From assembly GCF_035920445.1 (NCBI RefSeq), contig NZ_CP109162.1, positions 3,906,001-3,970,000 of the forward strand: 64,000 bases of DNA, written 5' to 3'. The DNA is from Nocardia sp. NBC_01730 (lineage in GTDB: Bacteria > Actinomycetota > Actinomycetes > Mycobacteriales > Mycobacteriaceae). The notes under the pieces were generated by a model. The model ran no database searches, was not told the DNA's origin, and saw only the letters and a program-made list of their open reading frames with translations. Below, in pieces: positions 1-11,965 of this stretch. How positions within the stretch are numbered: the stretch's first letter is position 1; each line of letters opens with the position of its first letter. The position numbers and the translations under genes are program-made.

Positions 1-3000
1 ACGAACCTGCCCTCGGTGTCGGGAACGAACCCCGCCCGCAGGTTCGGGTGCCGCGCCAACAAACCCTCCGCCGCGGCCCGTAACCGTGGCAGCGACACCA
101 CCCCACCCAACTCCAGCACCAACTGCACCAGATACGCATCCACCGATTCCTCGGCCAGCAACGCATGAAACAGCAACCCCGCCTGCAGCGGCGCCAACGG
201 CCACACCTCGACCAACCCCGGGAACCGCTGTTCGAGCGCCTCGATCCCCGACTGGTCCACACACACCAATTCCAGATCCGACGGTGTGTGCCCACCAGCA
301 CCCGGTCCGCTCGCGTGCACACTCAACGCGGTCAACGCCGTAACCCACCCCCCTGCCAGCTCGCTGACCTCGCCGGTGGTCAGGACCCCGGACGGGAAGC
401 AGAACCCCGCCCGCAGTACCGGCCCCGCCGGGGTATCGATGACCGCGGCATTGATATCGACCGCCACCACCGGCGACAACTCCCGACGACCGGTAACACC
501 CACACCCGCATCACCGACCGGAACCCACCCCGGCATCCCCCCCGAACCAGTAGTAGCGGCGGCGGCGGTGGTGGTGGCGGTGGCGGTGGCGGCGGTGGCG
601 GTGGCGGTGGTGGTGGCGGTGGTGGTGGCGGCGGTGGTGGTGGTGGTGGTCAACCGGCCCAGGTAGTTGAAACCGATCTGTGGGGTCGGTAGCGAGTTCA
701 GTACCGGCCGGGTGTCGGTGTTGAGGTAACGCAGTAACCCGTAACCGATCCCGTGGTCGGGGACCGCGCGTAGTTGTTCTTTGACTGTTTTGAGTGCCGC
801 GGCTGCGGCCGGGCCTGCGGCCGGTATCTCATCCATCTCGATCTCGGACAGGTCTATGCGTAGCGGGAACAGGGTGGTGAACCAGCCCACCGTGCCCGAC
901 AGGTCCGCTCCGGGGACGGCCTGTTCTACCCGGCCGTGGCCCTCGACACCGACCAGGACCTGCCCGGTCTCGATACCCCGATCGTGTCGCCACCGGATCA
1001 CCGCGATCGCCAACGCGGTCAGCAACCCGTCATCGACACTGCCGTGGAACTTTTCCGGCACTGTCGTCAGCAAGGTCTCGCTCACCTCTACCGGCACGTC
1101 CACCACGACCGTGTCGATGCTCGTAGCGGTATCGCGGACCGGGTCCAGCCCCCGCGTTCCCAGCACCGGATCAGGCCCGCTCAGCATGCCCTGCCACAGA
1201 TCCAGTTCCCCGACCCGCTCCACCGTGTGCGCGGCCTCGACCAACCCATACGCCCACCGGCGCATCGAGGTCCCCGACACGGTCACCTCGGGATCGCGAC
1301 CGGTCTGGATCCGAGCCCACGCCGCCGCCAGATCCGCCACCAGAATCCGCCACGACACCCCATCGATCACCACATGATGCGCCACCACCAACAACCGGCC
1401 ACCCACACCCGAACCCACACCAGGGTCGAACCACACCACCTGCAACACCACCCCCGCCACCGGATCCAACCGACCCACCGCAGCATCCAACTCCGCAGCC
1501 ACCACCCCCGAAAACCCATCACCCACCACCCCCGCCACCGGCACCCGCCGAATCAACCCCGCCACCGACACCGACCCCACCGGCCCCACCACAAACCCCC
1601 ACCCAACCCCCGCACCAACAACCCCCGCCCCAACAACCCCCGCCCCAACCCCGGCATCATCGGCATCGGCATCGGCATCGGCGTCGGCGTCGGCCCTGGC
1701 GTCGGCCCTGGTGTCGGTGTCGGCCCCAACCCTGGTGTCGGTGTCGGTGTCGGCCCCAACCCTGGTGTCGGTGTCGGTGTCGGTGCTGTGGTGGAGCCGG
1801 GCTCGGAGCATGTCGTGGCGGTCGACCACTGCTTGTATCGTCCGGGTCAGACTGTCTTGGTCGATCCCGGTCGGTAGTGACAGCAGCACTGTTTGTGAGA
1901 ACCGGTCGAAACCGTCGCCGCTGCCCTGGTCGAGTAGCCATGCCACGATCGGTGTCACCGGGATCTCACCGATCCCGCCGCCGGGCAACTCGGCCAGGAC
2001 CGGTCCGGTCCTGGTTTGTGTCGCGGTCTGGGCCAGCCCGGCGACGGTCTTACGTTCGAAGACTTCTTGCGGGGAGAAAACCACTCCCGCGGCTTTCGCC
2101 CGCGCCACCAACTGGATCGACATGATGCTGTCACCACCCAGCGCGAAGAACGAGTCCTCCGCCCCTACCGACTCGACCCCCAACACCTCAGCGAACAACC
2201 CCGCCAACACCACCTCCACCGACGTCGAGGGTGCCCGACCCGAACCACTCAACGCACCGAAGTCCGGTGTCGGTAGCGCCTGCCGGTCGAGTTTCCCGGT
2301 GGGGGCCAGCGGGATCTCGTCGAGGACGATCACCGCTGTTGGCATCATGTAGCCGGGCAGGGTGCGCCCGAGAAGGGTTTTCAGGCCGGGCACGTCGATC
2401 TGTCCGTTGTCCGGGTGCACATACGACACCAGTGTGGTTTCTCCCGACGGGCCGGTACGCGCCAGCGTGGCAGCGAAACCGACCGCGGGATCGGTGGTCA
2501 GGACGGCATCGATCTCGCCGAGCTCGATCCGGAATCCACGTATTTTCACTTGGAAGTCGTTGCGTCCCACGAACTCCAGTTCCCCGTCCCGGGTCCACCG
2601 GACCACGTCCCCTGTCCGATACATTCGCCCACCCGAGCCCGCGTAGGGATCGGCCACGAACCGTGCCGCGCTCGATCCCGCACGACCGTGGTAGCCACGA
2701 GCCACACCCGGCCCGGAAACATAGAGCTCACCGACCACCCCGACCGGTACCGGCCGCAGCCACCCATCCAGGACGACCTCGCGGACCCCGCGGACCGGCC
2801 CGCCGACCGTCACCGGTCCGCCGGGGGTCATCGGGCCGCTGATGTTGGACATGATGGTGGTCTCGGTCGGCCCGTACGCGTCGAACAACCGCCGTCGCGG
2901 CGCCCAGCGGGTCACCAGGTCCGGTGGACACGCTTCACCACCGGTCACGATATCGGCGAACCCGTCGAGACCGGCCGGATCGACCGTGCTCAACACGGTC

Positions 3001-6000
3001 GGGGTGAGGAACCCGTGCGTGATGTGTTCGGTGGCCAGTACCTCGGCCAGTTCCGCCCCGCCGCGTATTGCCGGCGCCGCGATCACCAACCGTGCCCCGG
3101 CACCGAAGGCCATCAGATACTCGAGAATCGACGCATCGAAACTCGGAGAGGAGAAATGCAACACCCGCGAGACCGGCATGACCGTGCAGCGATCGTGTAG
3201 CTCGGCCGCGAAGTTGTCCACTCCGCGGTGGGTGATGGGCACACCCTTGGGCACACCGGTGGACCCGGAGGTGTAGATCAGGTAGGCGACATTGTCCGGC
3301 GACAGCGGCGCGGTCCGGTCGGTGTCGGTCACCGTGGTGGCCGGGCATCGTGTGTAGGTGTCCTGTATGGCGGGGTCGTCGAGGATCAGCCAGTCGATGG
3401 TGTCGGGGAGCCTGTCGTGCTCGCGTGCGGTGGTGACCCCGGTCACGGCACCGGAATCGGTGAGCATCCGGGTGATCCGGTCGGTGGGATAGCCGGGATC
3501 GACCGGGAGGAACCCGGCACCGGTCTTGGCTACCGCCCACACCGACAACACCGATTCCAGCGACCGTGCCATCCCGATCGCGACGAACGATTCCGGGCCC
3601 GCACCATGATCGATCAACCACCGCGCCAACCGGTTCGAACGCTGATCCAGCTCCCGATACGACACCTCCACACCCTGGTAGGACACCGCTGCCGCGTCCG
3701 GGTCCACCGCCGCGGTATCGGTGAAGATCTCCGGCAGGGTCCGCACCGACCCACCCGCGTTCCCCCGGACCGGTGTCAGTGCTTGACGCTCTGTGGTTTC
3801 GAGGATGTCGATATCGCCCACCGCTACCGCCGGGTCCGCGGTCACCGCGTCCAGGATGCGCAGGAACCGGTCGATGAACGTGTGTACCGTCGCCGCGTCG
3901 AACAGATCCGTGGCGTAGGTGAAGGCCCCGTGCATGCCGGTGGGGATACCGTCGTTCCCGAATTCCTCGGCGAGGCTCAACTGCACATCGAATTTCGAGA
4001 CTCCTACCTCGATCCCCACTACCTGCACCGACAATCCCGGCCACTCCAACTCCACCGACCCGGTGTTCTGGAACTCCAACACCACCTGGAACAACGGTGC
4101 GTGTGCTGCGGACCGGACCGGAGCCAGCTCGTCGACCACCCGCTCGAACGGCACTTCGGCATGACCGAACGCGCCCAGATCCGTTTCCCGTGTATGTTCG
4201 AGCAGATCCGAGAAACTCGATCCGCCCTCGACCCGGGTGCGTAACACCAGGGTGTTGACGAACATCCCCACCACGTCATCGAGTACTGCCTCGCCCCGGC
4301 CGGCGATCGCTGTCCCTATCGTGATGTCGTCACTGCCCGACAACCGCGCCAGTAACACCGCCAACGCTGCATGCATCGTCATGAACAACGACGCGTGATG
4401 TTCGCGGGCCAGCGAAACCAGCCCGCGGTGACACCGCGCGGTGATACCGAATTCCTCCACCGCACCACGCAGCGACCGTTGCGCCGGGCGCGGCCGATCG
4501 GTCGGTAACGCCAGCACCTGCGGTGCTCCCGCCAGAACGCGGCGCCAGTACCCGAGTTCCCGCGCTGCCGGACTGTCGGGGTCTTGTTCCGAACCCAGCC
4601 ATTCCCGCTGCCACAACGTGTAATCGGCGTATTGCACCGCCAACGGTGTCCACCCCGGGGCTTGTCCTGCCGAGCGGGCCGCGTAAGCAGCCCCCACATC
4701 CCGCGCCAGCGGTGTCATCGATATCCCATCCGCCGCTATGTGATGCACCACCAACGCCAGCACATGCACATCCGGCGCCAACCGGAACAACCGCGCCCGC
4801 ACCGGAACCTCGGTAGTGACATCGAACCCGGCCGAGGCCACCCCTACCAGGAACTCATCCAGCCGCGTCTGCTCGACCACATCGCACGGTGTCAGATCCG
4901 GTAGCACTTCCCCCGCCGGCACGATCACCTGGACCGGGCCGTCTCCGGAATCCGGGAACACCGTGCGTAGTGCTTCATGCCGCGCCAGCACATCACCCAG
5001 AGCCGCCGCCAACGCGGCCACATCCAACTCACCGGTCAACCGGATCGCCACCGGAACGTTGTAAGCCGGGGACGTCGTATCGAACTGATTGATAAACCAC
5101 ATCCGCTGCTGGGCCCACGACACCGGCACCCGCTGCGGACGCTGCCCCGCCACCAACACCGGCCGCCGCCGACCACCAACCCCAACCCCAACCCCAACCC
5201 CAACAATCCAACCCACCAACCCCGCCACCGTCGGGGATTCGAATACCGTCCACACCCCGATCTCGGTATCAAGAGCCGTATTGACCCGGGCCACCAGCCG
5301 GGTCGCGGTCAACGAATCACCACCCAGATCGAAGAAGTTGTCATCGACACCGACCCGTGCCACACCGAGGACTTCGGCGAACACGGCCGCGACGGCTTCT
5401 TCCACCGGTGTCGAGGGTGCCCGGTAGGCCTCACCGGTGAACTCCGGTGCCGGCAACGCCCGCCGATCCAACTTCCCGGACGGGGTCAACGGCAACCGAT
5501 CCAAGGCCACGATCGCGGCAGGCACCATGTACTCCGGCAACCGCTCGGCCACAAACCCACGCATCTGGGCCACTCGGCTGGTCGCGCCGGGATCGTTGAC
5601 GTATCCGGCCAGGGAACCCAGCGGGCCGGCGGGCAGATACACCTCGGAGAACACCTCGGGCACTGCCGTGTCGGTGTCGGTGTCGGTGTCGGTGTAGATC
5701 GCGTCGATCGATCCTGTGGCCGGGGACCAGGTCAGGAGTACCGCGTACCCCAGATCGTGTCCGAGTAGACGGCAGTCTTGTGGTGCTATGGCATCCACGG
5801 TCGGGGCGGTCTTGTCGAGCAGGTCACTTATCGGGGTGCGATCGACGGCGTGGTCGAGAGCGCGTGCGGCGGCGATGTCGGGTGCCAGCCCGGCGTGCGG
5901 GATCCCGCTGATCCGGATCCGTTCGGGATGTTCGGTACGCAGATACTCCCTGACTTCTGCCAAGCCCTTGAACTGTTCCCACGGCCTTACCGGTGCCGCG

Positions 6001-9000
6001 GCCAGCGACCGCACCATTACCGGCGCCTTACGTAGCACCACCTCATACCGGTACCGGCCGAGTTCGTTGACCGCGTCTATGTCCTTGAGCTGGATGTCCA
6101 CTGCCCCGATATCGGGAAGATGCTGTGGCAGGGCGGTGAAGAACTCCGGTGCCAGCATCAACTCCCGCTGCGCGAGTACCTCTCGGCGCACCCGTTCACG
6201 CACCATCGCCGCGGTGGCTACCTCGTCAGCGCGAGCGCACTGCACGCCGGTGGTGAACTCTGGCAGCAACGCCAAGTTCCGCACGTCCCCGATGAACAGG
6301 GCACCGCCCGGGGTCAGCAACGGTAGTGCCTTACCGAGCACGTCAAGCAGGTACGCCGCGTTCGGGAAGTACTGCACCACCGAGTTCAGCACCACCGTGT
6401 CGAAATAGTCGTGTGGCAGCCCCTCGACCACATCCGCCGACTGCACCCGTAACCGCACCCGTCCCGCCCACGGCTGATATTCCACCCCGGCCTGCAGTGC
6501 CTCGATCGTCGGTGTCGAGAAATCCGTCGCCCAATACTCTTCGCAGTCCGGTGCCAGCCCAGACAGCAACAATCCCGACCCGACCCCGATCTCGAGGACC
6601 CGCCGTGGCCGCAACCCGCGAATCCGTTCTACCGCCGCTGCCCGCCATGCCCGCATCTGCTCGAGCGGGATCGGCTGACCGGTGTAGCTGGAGTTCCAGC
6701 CCGAAAAGTCTTCCCCGAATCCCACCACATTCTGGTGGGAACCGGTCGCGTTGTCGGTATCGGTCTGTGCTCGGACATAAGCCTGTTCCCCCGAGTACAA
6801 GTCGTCATACACTCGCCGCCATTGCCCTACCAGCTCTGTTTCCCGCGCGTCTTCCCGCGCCAGGCTCGCTTCCCGGTCGAGCACCACATACCCCACCAAC
6901 TGCTTGTCCAGCACCGCGCCATCGGCCCCGCTGTCGCGGGCGACCACCACCGCCTGCGATACCTGTGGATGTGCCGTCAGCACCGCTTCGATCTCTCCCG
7001 GCTCGATTCGGAACCCACGGATCTTGACCTGTTCGTCCACACGCCCCACGAACTCCAACCGGCCACCGGTATCCCACCGCACCAGGTCCCCGGTCCGATA
7101 CATCCGATCGCCGCGACCGTCGAACGGGCAGGCCACGAACCGCTGCGCGGTCAATCCCGAACGGCCTCGATACCCCCGGCCCACCCCGGAACCAGCGATA
7201 TACAACTCCCCCGCTACCCCCACCGGCACCGGCTGCAACCCCGCATCCACCACGAACACCCGCGCGTTCCCGATCGGCGACCCGATCGACACCGACACCC
7301 CACCCGACTCGTCGGATTCGGGCACCGAGTATCGGGTGGCGCACACCGTGGTCTCGGTCGGCCCGTACGCGTTGACCACCCCGACCTCGGGATAAGCATG
7401 ACGGAACCGGTCCACCGCGACCGGGGAGAGCGCGTCCCCGCCGGTGACTACCTGTTGCACCCCGTCCCACATCTGCGTGTGCTCCGCGGACGGATCCGCC
7501 AGCAGGTGAAACATGGGGGTCGCCACGAACAGCGACGTCACCCGATGCTCGGTCACCAGCCGCTCGAGCATCGCCGGGTCCGCCGGCCCTGGCGGGGCGA
7601 TCACCAGCTCGCTACCGGAAAGCAACGCCGTCCACATCTCATACGCCGACGCGTCGAACCCCAGCGACGAGGACATCAGCATCCGCTCACGCCCGCTGGT
7701 CGGCCACCCGTGGAACACCAGGTTGATCACGTTGTAGTGGCAGATCGCCACCCCTTTCGGGACCCCGGTCGACCCGGAGGTATACATCACATACGCCAGA
7801 TGCTCCGGACACAGCCGGGCCACCCGCTCCGCATCGGTGAACTCACCAGCATCCATATCACCAGCACCAGCACCAGCACCGTCGATACCGAGCGTGTCCA
7901 GATACAGCAATTCCAGGTCGGTGGGCGCCAGCACGGCCGCGGTCGCCGCGTCGGTCAACACCAGCACCGGGGCGGCGTCGGTGAGGATGAACCCGGTCCG
8001 CTCACTCGGATAATTCGGGTCGATCGGCAGGTACGCGCCACCGGATTTGAGGACCGCCAGCAACGCGATCACCAGTTCCGGCGAGCGCGGCAACGCGACC
8101 GCGACCACCGACTCCGGACCCACACCACGCCCGATCAACACCCGCGCCAACCGGTTCGCCCAGGCATCGACCTGCCGGTAGGTCCACCGCTGCCCCCCAC
8201 TGCTCAACGCCACCGCCTCCGGCCGAGCGCCCACCTGCTCCCCGAACAACTCCGGCACCGTCACCGCCGGAACCGGCGCCACCGTCTCGTTCCACCCCTC
8301 CAACACTCGCCGACCCTCGGCCCCGTCCAGCAAAGCGAGCCGATCGAGCCGCCGCCCTGGATCCGCCACCACTGCCTGAAAAAATGCCATCAGCTGTTCG
8401 GAATAAAGCTTCAAATCCTCACTGCTGTACAGAAGACCATTTCCGTCGATTTCGATATGCAAACCATTGCCACTGCTACCGATATAGTAAATCGAAATGG
8501 ATAGATCATCATTCGGGCCGAATGACACCCCGCGAATAAAAGCGGGACTACCGACGAAATCTATGGACCCAAAGAATGGAATGATGTTCAGAATCGGACC
8601 GAACGGATTCTTGGCAGATCCTGAGAGTCGGATATCACTCCGAATATCGGAACCCTGATAGCGGGAATGTCGCAAGATGGAGCGAATCTCGCCGCGAACA
8701 TCATCGGCGATCTCCGCGAAGCGCGACCCCGGCGCAACCCGCACGCGTAACGGCACCGCATTCGACACCAAGCCCGGCGTACGACTTGCGGCGCCGACTC
8801 GATTTGCCACCGCGAACCGCAGAATGAATTCCGGCGCACCCGACAGACGGTGAAAGAAACCAGCTACCGCAGCTGCCAGGAAACCCGGCACCGGCACTCC
8901 TAATGCATTCGCCGCCGCCAGCCATGCAGCAGTATCGTCGCCCGAAACCGTCAGACCATGATGTAAAGTCACTGGAGCAGACGAACTCGGACTCGCCGGC

Positions 9001-9626
9001 AGGTGAATCGGCTCCGGCAACGATGACGTGTAGTTGCGCCAGAATTCCCGGTCCTCCAGGAAAAGATCAGAGTTTCGGTAGTCCGCATCTTCACTACTGA
9101 TCAACTCCGGTCCACCAAATCCAGCGTCCGGGACCGGAATCCGCTTCTTCAATGCCGTATACACTTCTCCGATTCGACGCGCGATAATGTAGGCACCGAA
9201 CCCATCTACCACGATGTGGTGAAACATCAAGAACACGAAGAATCGAGACTCGCCGAGCTTGATCAATCCCGCCCTATACAGCGTGTCCCGCTCGAGGTCG
9301 AACGGTTGATCGACTAGATCGGCCATCGATTTCCGCGCCGCGGATTCGGAGTCTGCGGCGCCACTGACATCGCTGAAGAACGGATTCCACCGGCTGCAAT
9401 CACGCGCCACCTGCCGAGGGCCACTGACGTCGTCCACGAAATTAACTTGCAAAGTGCGCGCCTCACCGAATGTCCGCCGCAACGCGGCATCCATAACCAG
9501 AGGATCAATCGGGCCGGAAATATCCAAATGCCCGGAAATATTGTTCGACAGGCTTGGCACCAACTTCTGCGCCAGCCACAGCGCCTTCTGCGCGGACGAA
9601 ACCGGAAACGATTCCGATGCAGTCAT
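1..9626 (-). CDS. Non-ribosomal peptide synthetase, C-A(nMT)-PCP-C-A-PCP-E-C..., C-terminus beyond window
   Basis: This large multimodular NRPS is open to the left edge (3208 codons visible). The start is ATG at 9626, preceded by GGGAG about 8 nt upstream. Domains in order: C1 with HHIVVDG (about residue 140), whose N-terminus resembles the EntF-type C domain; A1 with FDASAYEM (about 657) and RGFRIEPGE (about 870); an N-methyltransferase inserted in A1, with LEIGVGSG (about 1012); A10 region (about 1382); PCP1, LGGDSL, Ser1438; C2 with HHIAADG (about 1627); A2 with FDASILEY (about 2162); PCP2, LGGDSI, Ser2500; an epimerisation domain with [10 protein letters not shown] (about 2752) and FNYLGRL; and the start of C3 (about 3131). 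Reading the GrsA-type pocket by eye gives roughly DAYFVGAVC-K for A1 and DALFVGAIM-K for A2; substrates are unassigned. By family logic, module 1 adds an N-methyl residue and module 2 a D-residue. Simple-repeat linkers are listed separately. No MbtH gene is in view. The reading frame was checked at four points and is intact. Confidence 0.95.
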   Translation of the reverse strand, partial: MTASESFPVSSAQKALWLAQKLVPSLSNNISGHLDISGPIDPLVMDAALRRTFGEARTLQVNFVDDVSGPRQVARDCSRWNPFFSDVSGAADSESAARKSMADLVDQPFDLERDTLYRAGLIKLGESRFFVFLMFHHIVVDGFGAYIIARRIGEVYTALKKRIPVPDAGFGGPELISSEDADYRNSDLFLEDREFWRNYTSSLPEPIHLPASPSSSAPVTLHHGLTVSGDDTAAWLAAANALGVPVPGFLAAAVAGFFHRLSGAPEFILRFAVANRVGAASRTPGLVSNAVPLRVRVAPGSRFAEIADDVRGEIRSILRHSRYQGSDIRSDIRLSGSAKNPFGPILNIIPFFGSIDFVGSPAFIRGVSFGPNDDLSISIYYIGSSGNGLHIEIDGNGLLYSSEDLKLYSEQLMAFFQAVVADPGRRLDRLALLDGAEGRRVLEGWNETVAPVPAVTVPELFGEQVGARPEAVALSSGGQRWTYRQVDAWANRLARVLIGRGVGPESVVAVALPRSPELVIALLAVLKSGGAYLPIDPNYPSERTGFILTDAAPVLVLTDAATAAVLAPTDLELLYLDTLGIDGAGAGAGDMDAGEFTDAERVARLCPEHLAYVMYTSGSTGVPKGVAICHYNVINLVFHGWPTSGRERMLMSSSLGFDASAYEMWTALLSGSELVIAPPGPADPAMLERLVTEHRVTSLFVATPMFHLLADPSAEHTQMWDGVQQVVTGGDALSPVAVDRFRHAYPEVGVVNAYGPTETTVCATRYSVPESDESGGVSVSIGSPIGNARVFVVDAGLQPVPVGVAGELYIAGSGVGRGYRGRSGLTAQRFVACPFDGRGDRMYRTGDLVRWDTGGRLEFVGRVDEQVKIRGFRIEPGEIEAVLTAHPQVSQAVVVARDSGADGAVLDKQLVGYVVLDREASLAREDARETELVGQWRRVYDDLYSGEQAYVRAQTDTDNATGSHQNVVGFGEDFSGWNSSYTGQPIPLEQMRAWRAAAVERIRGLRPRRVLEIGVGSGLLLSGLAPDCEEYWATDFSTPTIEALQAGVEYQPWAGRVRLRVQSADVVEGLPHDYFDTVVLNSVVQYFPNAAYLLDVLGKALPLLTPGGALFIGDVRNLALLPEFTTGVQCARADEVATAAMVRERVRREVLAQRELMLAPEFFTALPQHLPDIGAVDIQLKDIDAVNELGRYRYEVVLRKAPVMVRSLAAAPVRPWEQFKGLAEVREYLRTEHPERIRISGIPHAGLAPDIAAARALDHAVDRTPISDLLDKTAPTVDAIAPQDCRLLGHDLGYAVLLTWSPATGSIDAIYTDTDTDTDTAVPEVFSEVYLPAGPLGSLAGYVNDPGATSRVAQMRGFVAERLPEYMVPAAIVALDRLPLTPSGKLDRRALPAPEFTGEAYRAPSTPVEEAVAAVFAEVLGVARVGVDDNFFDLGGDSLTATRLVARVNTALDTEIGVWTVFESPTVAGLVGWIVGVGVGVGVGGRRRPVLVAGQRPQRVPVSWAQQRMWFINQFDTTSPAYNVPVAIRLTGELDVAALAAALGDVLARHEALRTVFPDSGDGPVQVIVPAGEVLPDLTPCDVVEQTRLDEFLVGVASAGFDVTTEVPVRARLFRLAPDVHVLALVVHHIAADGISMTPLARDVGAAYAARSAGQAPGWTPLAVQYADYTLWQREWLGSEQDPDSPAARELGYWRRVLAGAPQVLALPTDRPRPAQRSLRGAVEEFGITARCHRGLVSLAREHHASLFMTMHAALAVLLARLSGSDDITIGTAIAGRGEAVLDDVVGMFVNTLVLRTRVEGGSSFSDLLEHTRETDLGAFGHAEVPFERVVDELAPVRSAAHAPLFQVVLEFQNTGSVELEWPGLSVQVVGIEVGVSKFDVQLSLAEEFGNDGIPTGMHGAFTYATDLFDAATVHTFIDRFLRILDAVTADPAVAVGDIDILETTERQALTPVRGNAGGSVRTLPEIFTDTAAVDPDAAAVSYQGVEVSYRELDQRSNRLARWLIDHGAGPESFVAIGMARSLESVLSVWAVAKTGAGFLPVDPGYPTDRITRMLTDSGAVTGVTTAREHDRLPDTIDWLILDDPAIQDTYTRCPATTVTDTDRTAPLSPDNVAYLIYTSGSTGVPKGVPITHRGVDNFAAELHDRCTVMPVSRVLHFSSPSFDASILEYLMAFGAGARLVIAAPAIRGGAELAEVLATEHITHGFLTPTVLSTVDPAGLDGFADIVTGGEACPPDLVTRWAPRRRLFDAYGPTETTIMSNISGPMTPGGPVTVGGPVRGVREVVLDGWLRPVPVGVVGELYVSGPGVARGYHGRAGSSAARFVADPYAGSGGRMYRTGDVVRWTRDGELEFVGRNDFQVKIRGFRIELGEIDAVLTTDPAVGFAATLARTGPSGETTLVSYVHPDNGQIDVPGLKTLLGRTLPGYMMPTAVIVLDEIPLAPTGKLDRQALPTPDFGALSGSGRAPSTSVEVVLAGLFAEVLGVESVGAEDSFFALGGDSIMSIQLVARAKAAGVVFSPQEVFERKTVAGLAQTATQTRTGPVLAELPGGGIGEIPVTPIVAWLLDQGSGDGFDRFSQTVLLSLPTGIDQDSLTRTIQAVVDRHDMLRARLHHSTDTDTDTRVGADTDTDTRVGADTDTRADARADADADADADADDAGVGAGVVGAGVVGAGVGWGFVVGPVGSVSVAGLIRRVPVAGVVGDGFSGVVAAELDAAVGRLDPVAGVVLQVVWFDPGVGSGVGGRLLVVAHHVVIDGVSWRILVADLAAAWARIQTGRDPEVTVSGTSMRRWAYGLVEAAHTVERVGELDLWQGMLSGPDPVLGTRGLDPVRDTATSIDTVVVDVPVEVSETLLTTVPEKFHGSVDDGLLTALAIAVIRWRHDRGIETGQVLVGVEGHGRVEQAVPGADLSGTVGWFTTLFPLRIDLSEIEMDEIPAAGPAAAAALKTVKEQLRAVPDHGIGYGLLRYLNTDTRPVLNSLPTPQIGFNYLGRLTTTTTTAATTTATTTATATAATATATTTAAAATTGSGGMPGWVPVGDAGVGVTGRRELSPVVAVDINAAVIDTPAGPVLRAGFCFPSGVLTTGEVSELAGGWVTALTALSVHASGPGAGGHTPSDLELVCVDQSGIEALEQRFPGLVEVWPLAPLQAGLLFHALLAEESVDAYLVQLVLELGGVVSLPRLRAAAEGLLARHPNLRAGFVPDTEGRF
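550..649 (-). repeat. GGTGGC-type microsatellite encoding a Thr/Ala run in the NRPS E domain
   Basis: About 100 bp of GGT/GGC triplets on the plus strand. In the NRPS frame they read as alternating ACC and GCC codons, giving a Thr/Ala stretch of about 30 residues directly after the E-domain FNYLGRL motif. Epimerisation domains normally have only a short loop here. The tract keeps the reading frame because its unit is three bases long. Confidence 0.9.
1655..1790 (-). repeat. Tandem GGTGTC/GGCATC repeat encoding Asp-Thr and Ala-Asp runs in the NRPS E domain
   Basis: A compound repeat of hexamers (gtcggt, gcatcg) containing a reiterated larger unit that includes CCCCAACCCT. In the NRPS frame it encodes Asp-Thr runs, Val-Gly-Ala-Asp spacers and an Ala-Asp run, followed towards about 1560 by Gly-Ala-Gly-Val repeats. 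It lies in the first third of the E domain, upstream of the HHVVIDG motif. Confidence 0.9.
5175..5204 (-). repeat. CCCAAC hexamer repeat encoding a Val-Gly linker between PCP1 and C2
   Basis: About five copies of CCCAAC on the plus strand encode a Val-Gly run in the NRPS, between PCP1 and the second condensation domain. This is where a flexible inter-domain linker is expected. Confidence 0.85.
5668..5695 (-). repeat. GTGTCG hexamer repeat encoding an Asp-Thr run near the end of the methyltransferase insert
   Basis: Four perfect GTGTCG copies plus a partial one encode alternating Asp-Thr in the NRPS, after the N-methyltransferase and before the protein returns to the A10 region. The same dipeptide run occurs in the E domain at 1655-1790. 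Confidence 0.85.
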
Positions 9627-10983
9627 TATCGCACTCCCGCATGGTGGTAGAGCGTTCGTGACTCGCGCGACACCCCACTCCGGAGGTGCCGTTCTGCATT
9701 CTTCCGACTCGACAGCTTGCCTTCCTCATCTACTATCGCATCGAAAGATCAGATAGGGAACAGGTCGGCGCACTGCGCCCGACTACGACGTCCGCTTCAC
9801 TCACTGTGTGAAACCTGTTCCATGCAGCAGTCGTGGCCGACCCTCGACCTGCTCGGAGACTTCGTGTGCTCGGCGAACTTGCCGACCCCTCCGCCCGGCG
9901 CACAGCCAACTCCCACCGCTGCACAAGCGCGGTCGGCACACCGCGCTCCACCACCGGACCATCAGCCGTGCCGCAATCCCGTCATCGCTGTCCTGCACGC
10001 GATTTCCGACAAAACGCACCGCAGTGCGGCCGACTACTGAACACACCGACAACCAGAAAGCAACCACTGGACAACCAAATGTCCACGTCGAATCCCCCAG
10101 CATGTCCGGACAGGGACCGTCCGACAAATGGCGGATCCGACTTTGGTCTGACTGGCCGCACCTGCTCGAAACCGCTGTCGAGGCTGAAATGCGCGAGCAC
10201 ATAGGTTATGAGAGAATAATCCGGCTGGTCACGGAACACGCACTTCCGCAACGGAATCCGATCTGGCACTGTGCTCACCGAGATCGGACCGGCCGAGGTG
10301 CAAGGGACCCTACCCGTCGCCGATGCGCTCGGCCCCAACCTCGGGTCCTGCGATTTCGTCACCGCGCTCCAGGTCAGCCGCCAAGCCGTACAGAACCGAC
10401 ATGAACCCCTACCCGCATCTGAGGGGTTCGAAATTTACCCGGCGGCACACCGGCCGCATCAGCCGCCCGACAGTGCGAAATCGCCTTTGATACCGAGCTG
10501 GCCAGCGAGAACCCGCTGGTCGTCGCCGCCATGTTCGGGTGTGCCCTGCCGAGCGCGCCATAGCGAGTCGCTGTCGAATCCGCCCGGATCACAGGAGTGC
10601 GCTGGGATCTGGCTGCGTGGGTGGCTTGGGCTGGATGATCTGTTCGGGCGGCGGCTATGTTGTCCGGTCGGCTCGATCGGTACTACAACCGCCTCCGATC
10701 CCCTCCCGGCACCCGATCCATTTCCCGGCTCCACACCGGTTATAGGACAAGCCTTTCCACGCAAAATTCGCAGTGCGTCTCGGCCGGGGAGAGCCTCCCC
10801 CGGTTCCCGCCGCCACCTTCCGAACGTTCCGCCCCTCTTACCCCGGGGAGTCGCGCACGGCTGTACATCCACGCTCTTCACCGCTTCCATGGCCTTCACT
10901 GTGAACAGCCCGGCTCAGCTCTCCCGGCCCGGATCGTAACTGTCGAGGCACTCACGACCCGCGAAGATACGTGGAGAGGCGGA
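9627..10983. other. 1.36-kb stretch without an intact gene
   Basis: This stretch separates the NRPS start from the doxX-like gene. It should hold the NRPS promoter and leader next to 9626, but no convincing -35/-10 pair could be singled out. The only recognisable coding trace is an IS256-type transposase relic at about 10157-10400. The remaining open frames at 10400-10980, on both strands, showed no recognisable motif. Confidence 0.6.
10157..10400 (+). pseudogene. IS256/Mutator-family transposase fragment, frameshifted
   Basis: One plus frame reads LLETAVEAEMREHIGYER, matching the conserved N-terminal region of IS256-type transposases (pattern LEAALEAEL..HLGYE). The next frame continues with RNGIRSGTVLTEIGPAEV, matching the following family segment (SRNG..PKTV.TEIG.VEI). 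The homology therefore spans a frameshift. The catalytic DDE part is absent and no terminal repeats were found, so it is a decayed fragment. It may record insertion upstream of the NRPS. Confidence 0.65.
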
Positions 10984-11844
10984 CTAGCGGATGCCGATGA
11001 GTGGATTGCCGCCGTGGAGGTACCAGTAGGTGCCTGCCGCGGCGGCGATGGCGAGCAGGAGGACGACGAAGGAGCCCGCGGAGGGGCGGGTAGCCCAGCC
11101 GCGGTTGCGGTCGAAGGACCAGCGGCCGGGGCCGGTCAGAATGATGACGGCGGAGATGCCCGCGAGGATGCTTTCCAGCTCGACCGAGCCGGGGCCCGCC
11201 TTGTACTGGAATCCGGGGGCCATGCCCTGCTTCCAAGCCCATGCGTCCAGGATCACCGCGAGGACCGCGCCCGCGGCCAGCGGCGTCGCCAGGCCGAGGA
11301 CGAGCAGCGCGCCGCCGCCGACTTCGCCGGCCGTGACCAGGATGGTCGACACCGTCGGATGGTCCCAGCCGCCGCGCTCCATCATGTCGCGGGTGCCGTC
11401 CAGGCCGGGGCCGTGGAACCAGCCGGCGAGCTTCTGCAGCCCGTGGTAGAGGAAGGTACCGCCGACGACCAACCGCAGCAGGAACAAGCCGAGATCGAGT
11501 GTGCCACGGCGGTTCTCGCTGGTGCGGCGACGCAGCCTGCCGGTGTCGTTCGGCGGCTTCGCGGCAGGCGGGATGCTCGCGTACCCGTAGGACGCGGGCG
11601 CCTTGGCGCTTTCGCCCGGTGTCGGAACCTCCGGGTCGAGCCCGAGTTCGTCGTCGGTGCGCGGGACATCCTTGGTGAGCGTGGGGCGATTGGACGGATC
11701 CACCTGAGGGAACTGCTCGGTCGGCGAATCGAACGGGCTGCTCACTCCTCGACCGGTGGACGACACCGCCGACTGCTCGGCCGTGGACGGCGTGGCGCCA
11801 TCGACCCGCGAAGGTTCGGGTGTGTCTTTCGGCTTGTCGGTCAC
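10984..11844 (-). CDS. DoxX-family integral membrane protein (Rv3005c-like)
   Basis: A 286-residue protein with a likely GTG start at 11844; upstream in-frame codons run under the divergent lppZ-like gene and look non-coding. The first 120 or so residues are hydrophilic and rich in Pro, Ser and Asp. Four or five hydrophobic helices follow, beginning with the DoxX pattern LFLLRLVVGGTFLYHGLQKL and ending near the short C-terminus GGNPLIGIR. DoxX proteins are membrane proteins; in mycobacteria the homologue is linked to thiol-redox defence with SodA, so that role is inference here. It is divergent from the LppZ-like gene, with the same arrangement as Rv3005c/Rv3006. Confidence 0.85.
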   Translation of the reverse strand: MTDKPKDTPEPSRVDGATPSTAEQSAVSSTGRGVSSPFDSPTEQFPQVDPSNRPTLTKDVPRTDDELGLDPEVPTPGESAKAPASYGYASIPPAAKPPNDTGRLRRRTSENRRGTLDLGLFLLRLVVGGTFLYHGLQKLAGWFHGPGLDGTRDMMERGGWDHPTVSTILVTAGEVGGGALLVLGLATPLAAGAVLAVILDAWAWKQGMAPGFQYKAGPGSVELESILAGISAVIILTGPGRWSFDRNRGWATRPSAGSFVVLLLAIAAAAGTYWYLHGGNPLIGIR

Positions 11845-11965
11845 GGCCAATACCCTATGCCGCGGGGCGCTACCGCGGGGCGTGTGTACGGCACGGCGTG
11901 TCAGTGCGCGCGCAACAGCCACCCGGAGGGGGCGCGCGTGCCGGTATTTCCGTAACGTCTGAGCT

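Noticed and set aside
165..692. A plus-strand frame encoding a long polyglycine tract
   Set aside because: It is the antisense of the Thr/Ala-coding microsatellite in the NRPS E domain; the minus frame carries E- and C-domain motifs on both sides.
550..5700. CRISPR or tandem-repeat array
   Set aside because: The repeats are simple hexamers and triplets inside an open NRPS frame, without spacers of regular length and without cas genes.
10600..10950. A plus-strand frame with GYRTSLSTQNSQCVSAGESL as a possible mobile-element gene
   Set aside because: It vaguely resembles hypothetical frames seen near actinobacterial repeats, but no catalytic motif or ends could be identified.
10657..11955. A 432-codon plus-strand frame over the doxX-like gene
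   Set aside because: The minus strand encodes a DoxX-type membrane protein with recognisable helices; the plus product is low-complexity Ala/Gly/Arg sequence.
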